64,000 nucleotides of DNA from Salminus brasiliensis (GCF_030463535.1 NC_132898.1:25305662-25369661), one strand, 5' to 3'; positions 44,276 through 58,052 are shown, numbered from the stretch's first letter. Notes: generated by a model from the letters alone, not told the origin. Program-made: numbers and translations.

Positions 44276-44825
44276 CTGAACAGACTGTTCTTGTAGTCAC
44301 GTGTTGGCTGTGGGAGAAACGGGCAGTGTTAAGACCTTAGCTAACACCTGTAATGCTGCCCTGAAAACCGTTTCTAATGATTTTAGCTGACACTAATTTT
44401 AACTGACACTCACACAGGCTCATTACAGGGCCCGTCCCTCTGGAGCAGCTAACAGTTACGTTCCCAAGGACATGATGGCAACAGTATGATGTCAGAGCAG
44501 CTGGGATTAAACCCGTGACCTCTCTGTAATAGCCAGGTGTGATGATATGGTCCTGGTGGCTTTATTAAGGGCTAATTTTAGTTAAGAATATAGCACACCC
44601 AGAACTAACTGTGTCACTGACCGGTTATGAGACAGAGATTCAGCCTAGATTGGACTAAATTACAGGATCAGAATTTAGACACATATTCTTAATTTGAACA
44701 CCTTTTCCTGACTCACGTACTTTAGAGTAAGAGAGGATACGGCCAACATAGTGCTAAAGAAATCCAGACTTCTGTTTTAGATAGAAGTAACCTCCTTTTG
44801 TCTTCATGAAGCTGATACATTGATA
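44276..44825. other. tex264 intron 2 spacer
   Basis: Unique sequence without recognised features. Confidence 0.4.
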
Positions 44826-45215
44826 CACTCTATGGACAAAAGTATTTGGACACCTGCTCATTTATTGTTTCTTTGAAAAGAGTTTGATCTTGATTTTGTT
44901 GGATTCAGTGTCTTTATGGTCCGGAAAGAAGACTTTTAGCCACAGGTGAGGACAGGACTCATCACAAAAGTATTGAATGGAGCACCATCATTCCAGAGGA
45001 CACAGTTTCACTGCTCCACAGCTAAATGCTGGGGACCTTTATGCCCCTCTAGTCCACGCCTGGCATTAGGCATGTAGCCAATAGGTTCATGTTTACCTGC
45101 TTCAAGGAGTCCTGTTCTATTGGCAATACCTCTCTACAGGGACTGTGTCAGCAATGGGTACAACTTAACATAGATGAATGCATTCATTAGAAGGGTTTGG
45201 ACATATAGTGTCTAT
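44826..45215 (-). repeat. MITE family A, nearly complete
   Basis: From ACTCTATGGACAAAAGTATT to GGTTTGGACATATAGTGTC, with the internal block CCACGCCTGGCATTAGGCAT. A few internal deletions shorten it to about 390 bp. Confidence 0.8.
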
Positions 45216-45259
45216 ATTATTATTATTATTATGATTATGATTATTATTAGTGTGTTGTC

Positions 45260-45530
45260 ACTGTCATGCCTTGCATCTTTGTTTTTGACATTTTTCACTT
45301 TTTGACATAATTTGAATTTGACAGTGGTTCTTTACATTGTTTCCAAATTGCATAATCAATGGACCAATAAAAATGCTCCAAAATGACTAGGAATAAACTC
45401 TTTTTACATTAACTTCCATTAAAAGGTAAGGAGTATTTATATTATATATTATATATGCTTCTCCTGTCAAGTTGCCAGAGAATTTGGAGATACAAGGTTT
45501 TTGCATGACCGCGAGTGTGAAACCAACTAA
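45260..45530 (+). repeat. Dispersed repeat family E
   Basis: Core text AATGGACCAATAAAAATGCT, TTACATTAACTTCCATTAAA and GAGATACAAGGTTTTTGCAT. Further copies lie at about 48395-48545 and 56590-56720 (reversed), and a short part near 52910-52965. I cannot assign it to a named family. Confidence 0.7.
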
Positions 45531-45851
45531 ATGAAAAAGATCACGAAACCCAAAAACTGGTACAGACTTTCAGAAATGATGTAAGTGTGAAAACAGCCGT
45601 CACACGACAAGGTGCAGCGTAGTTGTTAAACCAAGCAGGTTCAGGGTACAGTGATCATGTAAGCTTGTTGAGTTTCTACATCCACAGCTGGTCTCATTAA
45701 GCAGATTAAAACGTCTCCTGACTGCTGCAGGATTTGGCCGTCTCCCAAACACACTGTCAGCTGTCAGGCTTTCGAAACTGGTGATGGGTTCAGACAGTCA
45801 GACAGCAGCAGTTTTGCGAGGAGCTAAAACAATGACAGCAATGATTGATTG

Positions 45852-45959
<108 letters not shown>

Positions 45960-46394
45960 TCTCGTCCGGGTACACTGTGGTATTCAGATGGAAGCTGCAG
46001 GCGTGGGTGATTGTTTGGGTCAGAGACTCAGAGACTCATGTCCCTGAGCTGACCGCCACCACTGTTGAATGTAAATATGCAGACGATTTATTTTTAGCAG
46101 GTTTCTAAATGAAGGATGCACACCAGCGCCATGTTACACCAGTCAGACAGAAACCACTGGAATGAATCCCTTTTAGTTGCTCTACCAGATACATACTGGG
46201 ATTGTGTGTAGCTGGTAACTGGAACTGTGGTAACTGGGAATTAATTTCATATTTTATTTTATTTTATTTTATATGCACATATGTGCATTAGTAGTGGAAA
46301 TCATGTCATCCATTATAAAAATGGATATTCTTACATACTTATATAGTATTGGAATAATTAGAATTATATTAGAATACAAATATTTTATTCCCTT

Positions 46395-47210
46395 ATGAAT
46401 CTGCAGTGTGTGTAGTTTTTGCAGTATGGCACTAATGAATGTATTATGATTTTAATCCAGTATGAATCTGCAGTGTGTGTAGTTTTTGCAGTATGGCACT
46501 AATGAATGTATTATGATTTTAATCCAGTATGAATATGCAGTGTGTGTGTAGTTTTGTACAGTCTAATATGAATAATTATTAAGTGATATTAATCCAGTAT
46601 GAATCTGCAGTGTGTGTAGTTTTCAGAATGTGACACTAATGAATGTAGTATGATTTTATATGTAATGTGTGTCTGTGTGTGTTTTTACAGTCATATAGTA
46701 ATAATTGTTGAGTGATTTTAATCCAGTATGAATTTGCAGTGTGTGTGTAATTTTTTTTTAGTCTAATAGTAATAATTCTAATGTTAATCCAGCATGTATC
46801 TGCAGTGTGTGTAGTTTTCAGTCTGATAGTAATAATTGAGGAGTGATTTTAATCCAGTAGGAATTTGCAGTGTGTGTGTAGTTTTTTTGTAGTCTAATAG
46901 TAATAATTCTAATGTTAATCCAGCATGTATCTGCAGTGTGTGTAGTTTTCAGTCTGATAGTAATAATTGAGTGATTTTAATCCAGTATGAATTTCCTGTG
47001 TGTAGCTTTTATAGTATAATATGAATAATTATTAAGTGATATTAATCCAGTATGAATCTGCAGTGTGTGTGTAGTTTTCACAGTATGACACTAATCCAGT
47101 ATGAATTTTCAGTGTAGTTTGATTGTCATCATTGTGAAGTGATATTATCCAGTATGAATCAGCAGTGATTTTGAATCTGCAGTGATTTTGAGTTTGAAGT
47201 GTGTGTGTGT
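46395..47210. repeat. Minisatellite with long (about 65-110 bp) units
   Basis: About ten units anchored on AATCCAGTATGAATCTGCAG followed by TGTGTGTAGTTTTT and a variable AT-rich tail (CAGTATGGCACTAATGAATG or AGTCTAATAGTAATAATT). The first two units are almost identical; later units diverge. Separate relatives lie at about 48170-48345. Confidence 0.9.
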
Positions 47211-47532
47211 CTCTGACAGTCTGACAATAGAAATTGTTAATAGTAATTTTACTCCAGCATGCATTTTGAGGATGTCGACAGCTGTTTTCAGGCTGCTCTG
47301 ATTGAACAATGCAAACTGTTCTGGTGGGTGGGTAGTGCTCTGTGAACTGATTGCGGAGGGTCACAGTGTTTGGCAGGGATTGTGTTTGTCCACTGGGATG
47401 GTCAGCGCAGCTGTAGAGCCTGAGGGCTGCTGAGGGGTCTGGACGGCCACAGCCAAGAGAATAATGGGTAAAGGCCACTAAAGGACACATGGGTAACCTG
47501 AAAGGTTTTCTGGGCAAGAGCTTATTAGTTAT

Positions 47533-47587
<55 letters not shown>

Positions 47588-49700
47588 ATTGATGGGTGGG
47601 ATCATCATGTTCATCCCTTGTTTGCGTATGTATACGCATGTATGTGTGTGTGTAAATAAATAAACAAATATATATGTGTGTGTGTGTGTGTGTGTGTTGT
47701 GGCCTTTGCGGTTGCCAGGCAGCCCTCGTGGCCTCAGCACTCTTCTCCCCAGACATTCTGCTGCCCACTCAACCATATGGCCTCTCTGACACACAGCCAG
47801 AGCCGTAGGTTCACACTCACTGGGCACACTTTCTGTTGTGACTGAGACACACACACACAAACACACACACACAAACACACACACACACACACACACACAT
47901 GTAAAAGCAGAAGCAGAGCTTTCTCATACAGATTACCTGACACGAGTGACCACTCTCCCTCTCCTGAATCCTAACTCTCCCAGTGTTCACTGCATTCTAA
48001 TATTTGTTGACAGACCCCAGCTGCCCTCACACTGTGAACTGTGAAGCATCATACCCAAATAAGGAACTGCAGGTTTAGGCTGTTTTCAGAGGAAATTAAG
48101 GAGTTAAAATTCAAATGATACTACAAGCAAAACAGTTCAGTGTTCAGCAGTTAGAACTCAGGTAATCGTAAAAATCTGCAGTGTGTATAGTTTTTGCAGT
48201 CCGACGGGAATCATTATAAAGTGTGTAGTTTTTTACAATCTGATAATAGTAATTGTAGAGTGAGATAATTATTATTTGTGATTTTAATCCAGTATGATTC
48301 TACAGTTTATCTGTAGTTTTTGCAGTCCGATAGTAATCATTTTCATTTAGCACAGGGTGGGATTACAGTGCTATAGCTGCCCTGTACACTGTGTAAATAG
48401 TTCTGGATGAATGGACCAATAGAAATGCCCTATATTAGTTGCAACTCTTATTTTACATTGACTTCCATTAAAAGCTAAGCACATTTTTGCCTTCTGTAAA
48501 GTCACCAGTCTGGAGATGCATGGTTTTAATTGGACAGTGATGATATAAAGTATTGATATATGTGTCAGTGACTGCGTACTTGTCTGTCTACAACTATTTG
48601 CAGCTGCTGTTACTAGGAGTAGTATAGCAATTTAGTATAGTAAGATTGTACCATAATAATTACTCTTCTATTACTTTTATTATTGCTGCAATATGACAGC
48701 GAAGACTGACATATGAACCAACATGAGCAGAATAGCCCTTTTATTATTACTATGACTATTGCTATTATTATTCCTGCTGTTGTGACAGATTGCTGTTACT
48801 AATATTGGGCAGGAGTGTGTGTGTCTGTGGTGTGGGTGTGTCAGTGTGCGCGCCTGCATGTCCGTGCATATGTGAATGTGTGCGTTGAGGCGCAAGCTGG
48901 CTGGCTGTGTCTGGTCAGGCCGCAGGGGGGGTCCTGAAAGCAGCCCGGTACGCTCCGCCGCTCAAACATGACTTTTGTCCCGCAGCCTGGGGGACCCCAG
49001 GAACATTTACACGAGCCAAACGGGTAAATGCCACATTTAAATACGATCGATCAGATAGCAGCCAGAACAGTGGGCTGAATGAAGATGAATGGGGCGTTAG
49101 TGCCGGGCGAGATTAGTGATGGCGAGGACGCGAGGGGGCTTCTGTTCCCCCATCTGAAGCTCTTCTTTGGGAGGAGCCTTATCACAAAGTGGAAACGCAC
49201 TACACACACCACAGAGGCAGAGCTGATAAAACCTCCGTCTGTCCTGAGGGCTGTGTGTGTGTGTATGTGTGTGTGTTAAGACTGAATAGAAACAGCCTGA
49301 TGCTGAGTGTAAAGGTAGCTTGCTGAGTCAAACTGTGACAAGATCAGCCATACAGATCTGTTGTGTGCGTGGGTGTGTGTGTGTGTGTGGTCATAGAGGT
49401 GTAAATGAAACAGCACTCTGACCTCTTGAAGTGAAAATGAACTTGCAGCGCCTTCAGCTCATCAGCAAATATCCTCTCTCTCTTGCTCTCTCACACGCTC
49501 TCTCTCCAGCAGATACACTGCCAGTAGATATGTGTTCAGTGGGGCGTGTGGCATCTCTGTAGGTATCTCAGAGGATGTAAAACTTGGGCATTAGGAGCCT
49601 CAGAGCCATTACTACTACTAATTGATACTGTTACTGCGGATACTGCTACTACATTTAATATTACTGCTGTTTGTTCAAGTACTGCTAGCCCAGCCAGCCT
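47211..49700. other. tex264 intron 2 with dinucleotide repeats
   Basis: (GT)n at 47535-47587 and 47676-47699, (CA)n at 47848-47900, family E text at 48395-48545 and long-unit minisatellite relatives at 48170-48345. 48890-49180 is GC-richer and repeat-free (CCGCCGCTCAAACATGACTT) and a candidate conserved block. No exon recognised. Confidence 0.5.
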
Positions 49701-49850
49701 GCTCATGTGGGGCTCACATAGGTGGAACATGGACTAGGTGGGTTCCTGGTTGGGCATGGGTTCTTCGTGGGTTTGGACAAGTGTTGTTACTGGGATCCAG
49801 TTGGGCTTACATCCCACCCTGATCTGGGGGGGCAGTGCACAACCCAGATG
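49701..49850 (+). repeat. Left arm of a 150-bp inverted repeat pair
   Basis: Carries GCTCATGTGGGGCTCACATA, GACTAGGTGGGTTCCTGG, GTTTGGACAAGTGTTGTTAC and GCAGTGCACAACCCAGATG. The same blocks occur in reverse complement at 51111-51262, in matching order. The two arms would bound a segment of about 1.56 kb. Confidence 0.85.
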
Positions 49851-51110
49851 GAACTCTTGGATGGATGCTTAACCATTGCTGGTCCATCACTGATGCTGCT
49901 ACTACAGAGTCGGCCCGGTGTCCAATCAGCCGATCCTCAGCGCTAAGCAGATCATGTGCGTGAGTTATGGACTGCAGCAGCTCTGTGCAAGGCTTCTCTT
50001 TGTGGGGGCTGCCCAGTCACAGGATGCTACAGTTCTTTGGTCAACCCAGCATCGCTATCGCTGTGTTAGCATTATGACCATATAGGTAGCATCGCCATCA
50101 AAGCAATAGCATTGCTACTGAAACATTACCATTGCTACCAAAGTTTTAACATTGCCTTGTCCTGAGCCATTGATATTGAGAAACTAGTAAATATGTGGTC
50201 TACAGCTTAAGGCTCTGAATGCAAGGCTTGAGGTCTTTACCAGGCAGCATCACATGAAATGCTACATGAAACATCAACAAATGTCATTTTATACCACAGA
50301 GCCTTTTTCTAAATAAAGAGCAGATATTTTGGCCCCAAACTCCCCACTGTTGAAATGCCATTGCCATTACCATTGTCAAAACTAGGCTTGACTGTTCTTC
50401 CTTTGTACTGGCATCACTATTGTTATTATTAATTGTTACTACTCATCAGATTGCTATTGTTGTATAATACAACATATTGTCCATCTGTAACAGGAGTAAT
50501 AGCATCTGTAATTCTCATTAATATTAATACCAGCTTCTACTGCCTAGGCTTTACTTGTACTATTGTGACTATTACTGCTATTATTATTATTATTAGTCAT
50601 AGTAGTTTTATTATGAGTGCTATTATTGCTTTTGTACTGAAGAGGCTCCCCTTCCTAATGCTGCCAGAAAATTGCTGGCCATTGTACCACTTTCTAAGGT
50701 GCGTGTTCACTGTGGTCTTGAGCAGGGTGTTTAACACTAGTGGTCCCATTCCCCTCTCCCAAGGCACGCTGATGTTAAAGGGTCTCCACACCCCTTCCTC
50801 AGAAACATAACAGTTCCCCAGGATTGCTGAAGACTGGACCATCTCCATAACAATAGCAGAGCTCGTTAATTGCTGCACGATTAGTCTATTATTAATCGTT
50901 ATTGTGGTTTTGGCTTGTGCACTTAGCTAATCAGCAGTTTGTTAATTGGGAAAGCGTTCGGTGTATTCCCTTCAGAGCCGTTTATGCCTGCCGCATCAAA
51001 ATCAAGCCCAGAAACATTGTTCTGGGGTTTTTTAAGCATGGGCCAGCCAAATATATCAAATATTTATACCTCATTTACTCAAAAAGGCACAGTTGTGGCC
51101 CACAAAGCTA
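49851..51110. other. Segment between the inverted arms
   Basis: Contains tracts of 'attgctactgaaacattaccattgctacc' type triplet-like text (50040-50160) and (ATT)n at 50579-50593. No transposase-like coding is seen: open frames at 50433-50810 (+) and 50597-50878 (-) have no domains. Confidence 0.45.
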
Positions 51111-51262
51111 CATCTGGGTTGTGCACTGCCCCCCAGATCAGGTTGGCATGTAAGCCCAACTGGGTCCCAGTAACAACACTTGTCCAAACCCACGAACAGA
51201 CCCATGCTCACTAGGAACCCACCTAGTCCATGTTCCAGCCATGTGAGCCCCACATGAGCATG
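51111..51262 (-). repeat. Right arm of the inverted repeat pair
   Basis: Reverse-complement partner of 49701-49850, with an estimated identity around 85-90 percent by eye over the aligned blocks. See the left arm. Confidence 0.85.
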
Positions 51263-51274
51263 CTGTTACTGCAA

Positions 51275-51720
51275 ATTTATTACGACCACCCACCTAATAG
51301 TGGAAATAACCACCCTTGGCTTTAATGACACTAGGACACGTCGTGGCATGGACTGTATTAGGTGACGGTGAAGCTGTTCATTATAGATGCTATCTGATCC
51401 ACTCCATTGCTCTGTACCAATAACCGGAGTCGTCATTCCCCTCTGGCATCATTGGCCAGTGGGGCACCACTGTTATGCTGTCTGGAGGCACGACAATATG
51501 CGAGAGATCCATTCTTGGTACACCTTCCCTACAGTTGCTCTAGAACATACCACAAAGTTAACAGTTTCCAAAATGCTACCACCATTCTCCCACTGTCACA
51601 GTCATATCAGAATATTAGGACCACCCCTGGTTTGGTATGATCATGGCCTGGGATGTGAAAGATGCCACATCAGTCAGTTGAAGCTAGGGATCCAGTAACT
51701 CAGGATTGGGGGTGATTTAG
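51275..51720. repeat. DNA transposon-derived repeat
   Basis: Text such as CGACCACCCACCTAATAGTG, GACACGTCGTGGCATGGACT, CATTCCCCTCTGGCATCATT and CTCAGGATTGGGGGTG resembles a dispersed non-coding fish element I know from memory. The family name is uncertain. It directly abuts the right inverted arm. Confidence 0.5.
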
Positions 51721-53672
51721 GCATGTTTAATAGACCAGGTATCAGCTTTTAAGGCTCTGACCCACTTTAGAGTTTTGCTGTAGCAGAGTGCCACCTGGCA
51801 TCCTCTAGACATCATAATAGACATGATCCTCAGCGACTGCAAAGGAACTTCTCATTTTTTTGACAACTACCCTAGACAGAGTTCATCGCTGACCTTGTTT
51901 CTATGAGCGAAACACAACAGAGCTTTATTTAAACTGAGAAGTGTGGAAGCTAAATTTGGCTTCTAATGCTGACTCTCCATACAACCTGAAATAGTGGTGT
52001 GCATTTTAACAGCAGAGCATAACCGCTTCATTATTTAAAGTGGAATGGAAAGTTTGGAGAAGAACAGCAGGTATAGATTGTGTTAGTTAATCTGTTTTTA
52101 ACTCTTCACTCTTCAGGGAAGCGTTTGTCTACTTTTTGCTGCTTTTGTCCACACTGCAAAAACCACCCAGTTTGGTTGTAGCTTTGCGACGACAAGGATA
52201 ATTTATTCCATTGGATCCATTTGAATCCATTCATCTTTCCTCTTAAATTACGCCTGGTAGAAACCAGACTACGGTGTAAATGCTCTGTCCTAACAGAGAG
52301 AGAACCACGCTCCTTTCTTTGGTTCTAAACCAGCTCTGAACGGCGCATTCAGAACCAAGGAGGAGGCTAATCCAAATGCACACACATTCAGTGATTAGAC
52401 TGCAGAGTTGTAAAGGAACTGGGCGCTGAATGGTCAGGTAGGTCAGTCAGACTGAACTGTAAGATTGTAAAAACCATAGAGTTTAAAACTGTCATTTAAA
52501 AAGTTGCTTCAAACAAAGTAAATCACATTACAATTTAGTCTGATTCTGGAAACTGATTATACAATGATTTTACTGCTGTTTACTAGTATGTATTAGCACA
52601 TTTTACCTAAGCTGTATTATTATCATTATTATTGTAAAACATCATATCAGATCGGTATCAGCCGATAGTCAGCATTAAGAGACACAAACTGGTTTGGAGG
52701 TAAAAATTCTTGATCGGCACATCCCTAGTTGTAGCAGAGTGCAAACCGATCATCATAGGCAAAGGACGCGGTTTGACTGATGTCTAAAAAGCCATAATAA
52801 TCGGGTACCGGGTTGCTGTCCTGCAAAACCCTCGGATCTCCAAAATGTCAAAACCTTCTCAACTTTCAGTGGAAAGTTGGATAGTCTGATTCACATTATT
52901 GCAAAAAGTGAAAAACAGCAAAAACTGAGATACAAGGTTTTTACGTGACAGTGTTAAAATACAGCGTAAAAACAAATTAAACCAGTGCAGTTAAATACAG
53001 TCAGTAAAACAGAGCATTTCACAGTGTAGAGTGTGTGTTAATTTAACTCTGTAGATTTAACTGTGTGGGTGTTTCTTGCGTCACTGTGTGATGTAGTGTA
53101 ATGTGAATGGAGTCTCTCTGATCTTCACACTTTACTAATAATGGGTTCTCTTTCTCTCTCTCTTCATATTGAAGATTGTACATTTAGAAGTGTGTTCATA
53201 ATGTATCGCAACCAGCATCTGCTTAATCTCTTACTTTCTGTCTTTCTTTTGCTCTCTCTCTCTTTCTCGCCCAGAGGTGGAGGTGGGAGTGAGGGTGCTC
53301 AGACTCTCTCTCTCTGCTTATATAAAGGTCACAAATTAGTCACTCATATCCAGAGGACGGGGAGATTTGGCTGGAGTGTTGTGTTTGATTGATGGATGCT
53401 GTGTCAGATATCTACAGAACTCTTAACTCTGGAGAAGGTCCAGGAGAAGGTCAGATGACTGTTTTCCGGTGAGGGGGTCTAGTGGTTTGTGTCTAGAGTG
53501 GACGCAGCTGGAAAAGGTGAAAAACACACAGTAGCAGTGAAAAGTGGGCTGTGTGTTATGAATCATGCAGGGTGCTGTTTGCACTCGGGCGTTCGGGTGG
53601 GCTAGAGCGTGTGATGATTCGTGCGGAATCCCCTCATTCTTCACCAACCTGCTTTAATAACGAAGGATTCTC
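51721..53672. other. tex264 intron 2 spacer
   Basis: Mostly unique. A family E piece at about 52905-52965, and repeat text related to 24760 at about 52330-52445. No exon recognised. Confidence 0.45.
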
Positions 53673-53820
<148 letters not shown>

Positions 53821-53942
53821 CAACACTTTCTCCTTCCCTCTCTGGAATATCAAAGGATCTAATCTCCATGGAAATCAGTTCTGACCGTTACCTTGGCAAC
53901 AGGCTGTGCTTCATGTGTTTCTGATTTTTCTCTTTTCACTAT

Positions 53943-53945
<3 letters not shown>

Positions 53946-53993
<48 letters not shown>
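53946..53993. repeat. (GT)n microsatellite
   Basis: About 46 bp of uninterrupted GT. Confidence 0.97.
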
Positions 53994-53995
<2 letters not shown>

Positions 53996-54042
53996 GATTT
54001 AGAAAATGATATCTTTAAAGCTCCACTATCTGTTCACCTCAC

Positions 54043-54455
54043 AAAGAGAGAGAGAGAGAGAGACAGAAAGAGAGAGGAAAGTGAGAGACAGATATAGAGA
54101 GACAGCAGGAGAATGAGAGAGGAGAGAGAGAGAAAGCAAGAGAAACAGAAAGTGTGAGTGAGAGAGAGAGAGAGATAGAGAAAACAAGAGAAAGTGTGAG
54201 TGAGAGAGAGAGAGAAAGTGAGAGAGATACATGGAATAGAGAGTGAGAATGAAAGAGAGGAAAAAGAGAGAGAGTGTAGAGAGACTGCAAGAGAGCGAGA
54301 GAGATAGAGAGAGATGGAAAGAGAAAGCGAGAGACTAGGACATATAAAGCAAGAGAGAGAGAGACAGACAGACAGGGAGTGAGAGACAAAAACAGAGAAA
54401 CTGAGAGAAAGACACATAGAGAGAGACATTGTGAGGGTAAGAGAGGAGAGAGTAA
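54043..54455. repeat. (GA)n-rich low-complexity region
   Basis: About 410 bp of GAGA text with scattered AC, TG and AT interruptions. It is the purine complement of the TC tract at 53673, in inverted relation on the same strand. The Leu/Ser open frames on the minus strand are by-products. Confidence 0.93.
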
Positions 54456-54476
54456 GGTGTAAGGCTTATTGAGCAG

Positions 54477-54530
54477 TCTTCTATGGCATCGCTCAAAGAG
54501 CCCTTTGTAGAACCTTTGTTTTTAAGAGTG
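54477..54530 (+). repeat. MITE family F fragment
   Basis: TCTTCTATGGCATCGCTCAA then TAGAACCTTTGTTTTTAAGA, the end of the family described at 26456. Confidence 0.6.
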
Positions 54531-54663
54531 TACGTATATATGTGTGTTCTCTGCCCAGAATCATCTCCTGTCTGAGATTATCTTATGGCTGCAGTTTTAA
54601 GCAGAAATACACAGATTATTTGGCTGGAACTATCTGGAACTGTCTGTGATTTTTCACACAAAT

Positions 54664-55042
54664 ACACTACATGTCCAAATGTTTGTGGACACCCCTTCTT
54701 ATGAATGCCTTCAGTTCCTTTAGGTTGCACCCATGTGAAATTACACACACAGCTTGTCTAGTCCCCGTAGAGAAGTACTGCCAATAAATTCTCTTAAGCA
54801 GAAAAAAGCAGATAAATTGGCACCCTGCTTAATGCTAGGCATGGGCAAGAGGGGTATAACCACCCCCCACCCCAGCTTTGAGCTGTGGAGTAGTGGAACT
54901 GTGTTCTCTGCAGCACCATTGCCAGTACGTTTGGGATGAGTTGGGGAGTTGTGGACAGTAGAGAAAGTGATTTTACTACTCTTGATTTCGGAAACAACAA
55001 TGAAGGATCAGATGTCCCAATACTTTTGTCCATACAGTATAT
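54664..55042 (+). repeat. MITE family A, nearly complete
   Basis: From ACTACATGTCCAAATGTTTG to TCCCAATACTTTTGTCCATA. About 380 bp with internal deletion against the longest copies. Confidence 0.85.
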
Positions 55043-58000
55043 CTTACTGTTATTCTAGCTACGCGTCGTCTCACAAGTGTGGAATGATGGCTTTTGCCCT
55101 TGTTTTGTTTGGCAACGTCCCGGTGGCCCAGTGAAGCTCCTCACTCAGATACAAATGCAAATGAACAGGATTTCCACCACCTCTTTCTTCCCCTCTCTCT
55201 CTCTCTCTCTCTCGTTCTCCTGATGAGGGATTTTCACACAGAGGCAATTCAGAATGCAATTTAGGGGCAGCGGAGTGTGAGGGCCGCATGTTACAGGAGC
55301 ACACTGGGGGTGCTGGAGAAGCACCAGGGCCATTTAGCTTAAGAAAATGGGCCCTGATAAAAGAAGCCCAGAGACCGGCACTGTCTTTTTCAGGTCACTG
55401 ACTTTTCCTACAGTGGCCCATTCTGAAGCGTTTAGTGTGACGGCAATAGGGCGACAGAAACTTTTTTGCAAAGTTAATGACTGTAGCACACAGAGACACT
55501 TGACATCCGTGCTTTTTGAAGACTTGGGATGATGAGGGCTGTTGTGACCCCCTATTCACAGGAGGCGGTGCCAATCAGGAATGATTACTGCCAGACACCG
55601 GCTTAATGCAGTGCTTTTCATTTAGAAGATGAGGAAAAGGTGTCCAGGTGTCAGTCATCCATCCAGCAATTTTGTATGCATCGTCCAAAGCAGACTCTTT
55701 GTAGATGCTCGCCTCGGGTCGTGTTCAGAGCTGGGATAAGGTCACTTGGTGAGGAGATGATACTGCTTTTGTGCACATTGTTAATCAGACGGCAAGAAAA
55801 CTCTGAGAAGTTTCTGAGAAGATGGATATAGCTAATCTTCGCACTTCATACGTTCTAACATCAATTATTAAAAAGCCAGAGCTTTTTACTGACAGACTCT
55901 GCTAAACTGCTAAACAAGCTCATATATTTGCTAATGTCTGTTAAAATCAATGTATAAAACATGTGCAGGGTCTTTTACAAGCTTCAACAGTCCATCTTTA
56001 ATCTAAAACGCTAACATGCTGTTAGAAGTCCTATAAGAGCAGAACCAAAAATTAGCATTGGTCCAAAGGCCTAGCTCTAATAGTGTCAGATTGCCAATGC
56101 TACAGGTCTATACTAGATGCTAAATACTAGGGGTGGAAATATCTAGGCACCCTATGATTCAGATTCAGTGACGCGATTATAAAACGATTATCGGTGCAGT
56201 AATACGTCTTACCGTACTGGGCTGAGCGATGGACTCTCGAGAGGGGTATCCAGTTAGTGGTGTTAAAGTTCTTTACTTCTGCCATGAGAAACATCAGTTT
56301 TACACCTTCTACAAATGTTACAGTTTGATTCAGAAAAAATTTAATTAAATAAGAAAGAAAATTGCACAAATGCAGCACACAGGGTGGAGTACAGCACTGG
56401 TTTTAATAGGCTTCTGCACCCATGTGCGAGCTCCATAGTTCCATCTACTCGTTGAGCAAGTAGTTGCAGCGTTCCTTGACCAACAAACGTCAAGCAGAGC
56501 TGCTGTAATTCTAAACTCGTGAGTGTGATCTGATTGATTCTCAGGATCGGCAAAGTCAGATTTTTGCGGGAAACCGATACATAGCCGACCTCTAGAAACC
56601 TTCTTAAATGTCAATGGAAGTTAATGTAAAAAGTCATTTTGGAGCATTTCTATTGGTCCATTAATCAGGAAATTCGGACACCATGTTAAGATTCAAATTA
56701 TGTCCAAAAGTAAAAACACACAGTGACAAAATATAAACAAATTAATCATACAACAGTCCAGAAACGTAAACGTGGCCCAAATATTCAGTAATAATAATCA
56801 CATGATATTCTATCATGGAAATGATTTGGCCGTGTAGGCTTTTAAGGTTATTTTCGGTCTTGGTAAATGTAGCCCCCCCCCAGAATATGGTCACCCTAGT
56901 TCAACTGAAAGCCTGGGCCTGTTGCTGTTGCTAATCAGATTCAGAGCGAGTGTTAGCCCTTTGGTGGGCACTGTTTACTGAGCTAATATGTTCAGACAGC
57001 TTGTTTTGCTAATGTTTTCCGACAGCCAGTTTTGCAAAATGAAACTTTCACGCGTTAGTCAACAGCGGCCAAAAGTTTGCCACAAGGATAACGACTCAAA
57101 TCCTCTGTGTGAGACAACAAAGCCTTACTCCAAAGTTTCCTACCGGAGATGAGACGATAGCATCCTGGGCCTTGGCTGTCTTCAGCTGAAGTGTATTTTT
57201 AGCGATACGGTGGCTAATGGAGAGGACTGTCAGACGCAGCTGAAGACGCACACTCGTCCCCTGTGTTTTCCACAGACGCTTGACAGTCGTCCACCCCGCA
57301 GTCCTGAGGATTATAGTCTTTTAAAGCGAGAGGAAGAGAGAAAGGGTTGGGATAGTGGGAATTAGGACCCTGGTCATTTAGGATGTAGAGGCTAATACAG
57401 GCTTTCAAGACTGATTGGTGGTCTTTTTTCAGGCTGGTGATTAGTTACCAGCTGAAGGGGCTGTCTTGTGTTTATTTGAAGAAATATAAAGAAAATATTT
57501 CTGAAAATTCTTCATTTCTTAGGTTCTGAAAGAGACCCTTTAATGTTTACTCCCCCAGTCCTTACCATCTATATGTAGAAACTAAGCTGTGCAGTAACAG
57601 TGTTAAAGAGAGTTTGGCAAATGGTTGTGTAAAAATAAATTATGAAAAATAAAAATTCATAAAGCTCCTGTGTACTGGTTTAAATATCTACTATAATATC
57701 ATACTATATGTTAATATACTAAAGATGGGCCACAGAATAAGTTTTTACCAATGTTCTCTGCAATATGTATTTATATATTAATGCAGTTTAATTATAGTTC
57801 AATTCTCCCTGAAGTTAAAGCCCAAACTGAACCACAGCCCAACGGCGTCACTGGCGGTGCCGGTGTTGTAAAAGACAAAAATATATATTTAAAATGCTAG
57901 CTAACTGTGTTAGATATATGCTTTATCTCTATATGAGTTATTTACTCATATAGATTTGGATTCTAAAATTTTAACCCAGACCACAGTAGGGTTTGTTGGT

Positions 58001-58052
58001 AGAAGAGTAGTTGTTCTTATATATGTACATATGTTCTTATGATATGAATTTA

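Noticed and set aside
43508-44279. Open frames of 255, 175, 144 and 137 codons on both strands
   Set aside because: They follow the 39-bp tandem repeat, whose length is a multiple of three. Both strands are open, which argues for composition and against coding.
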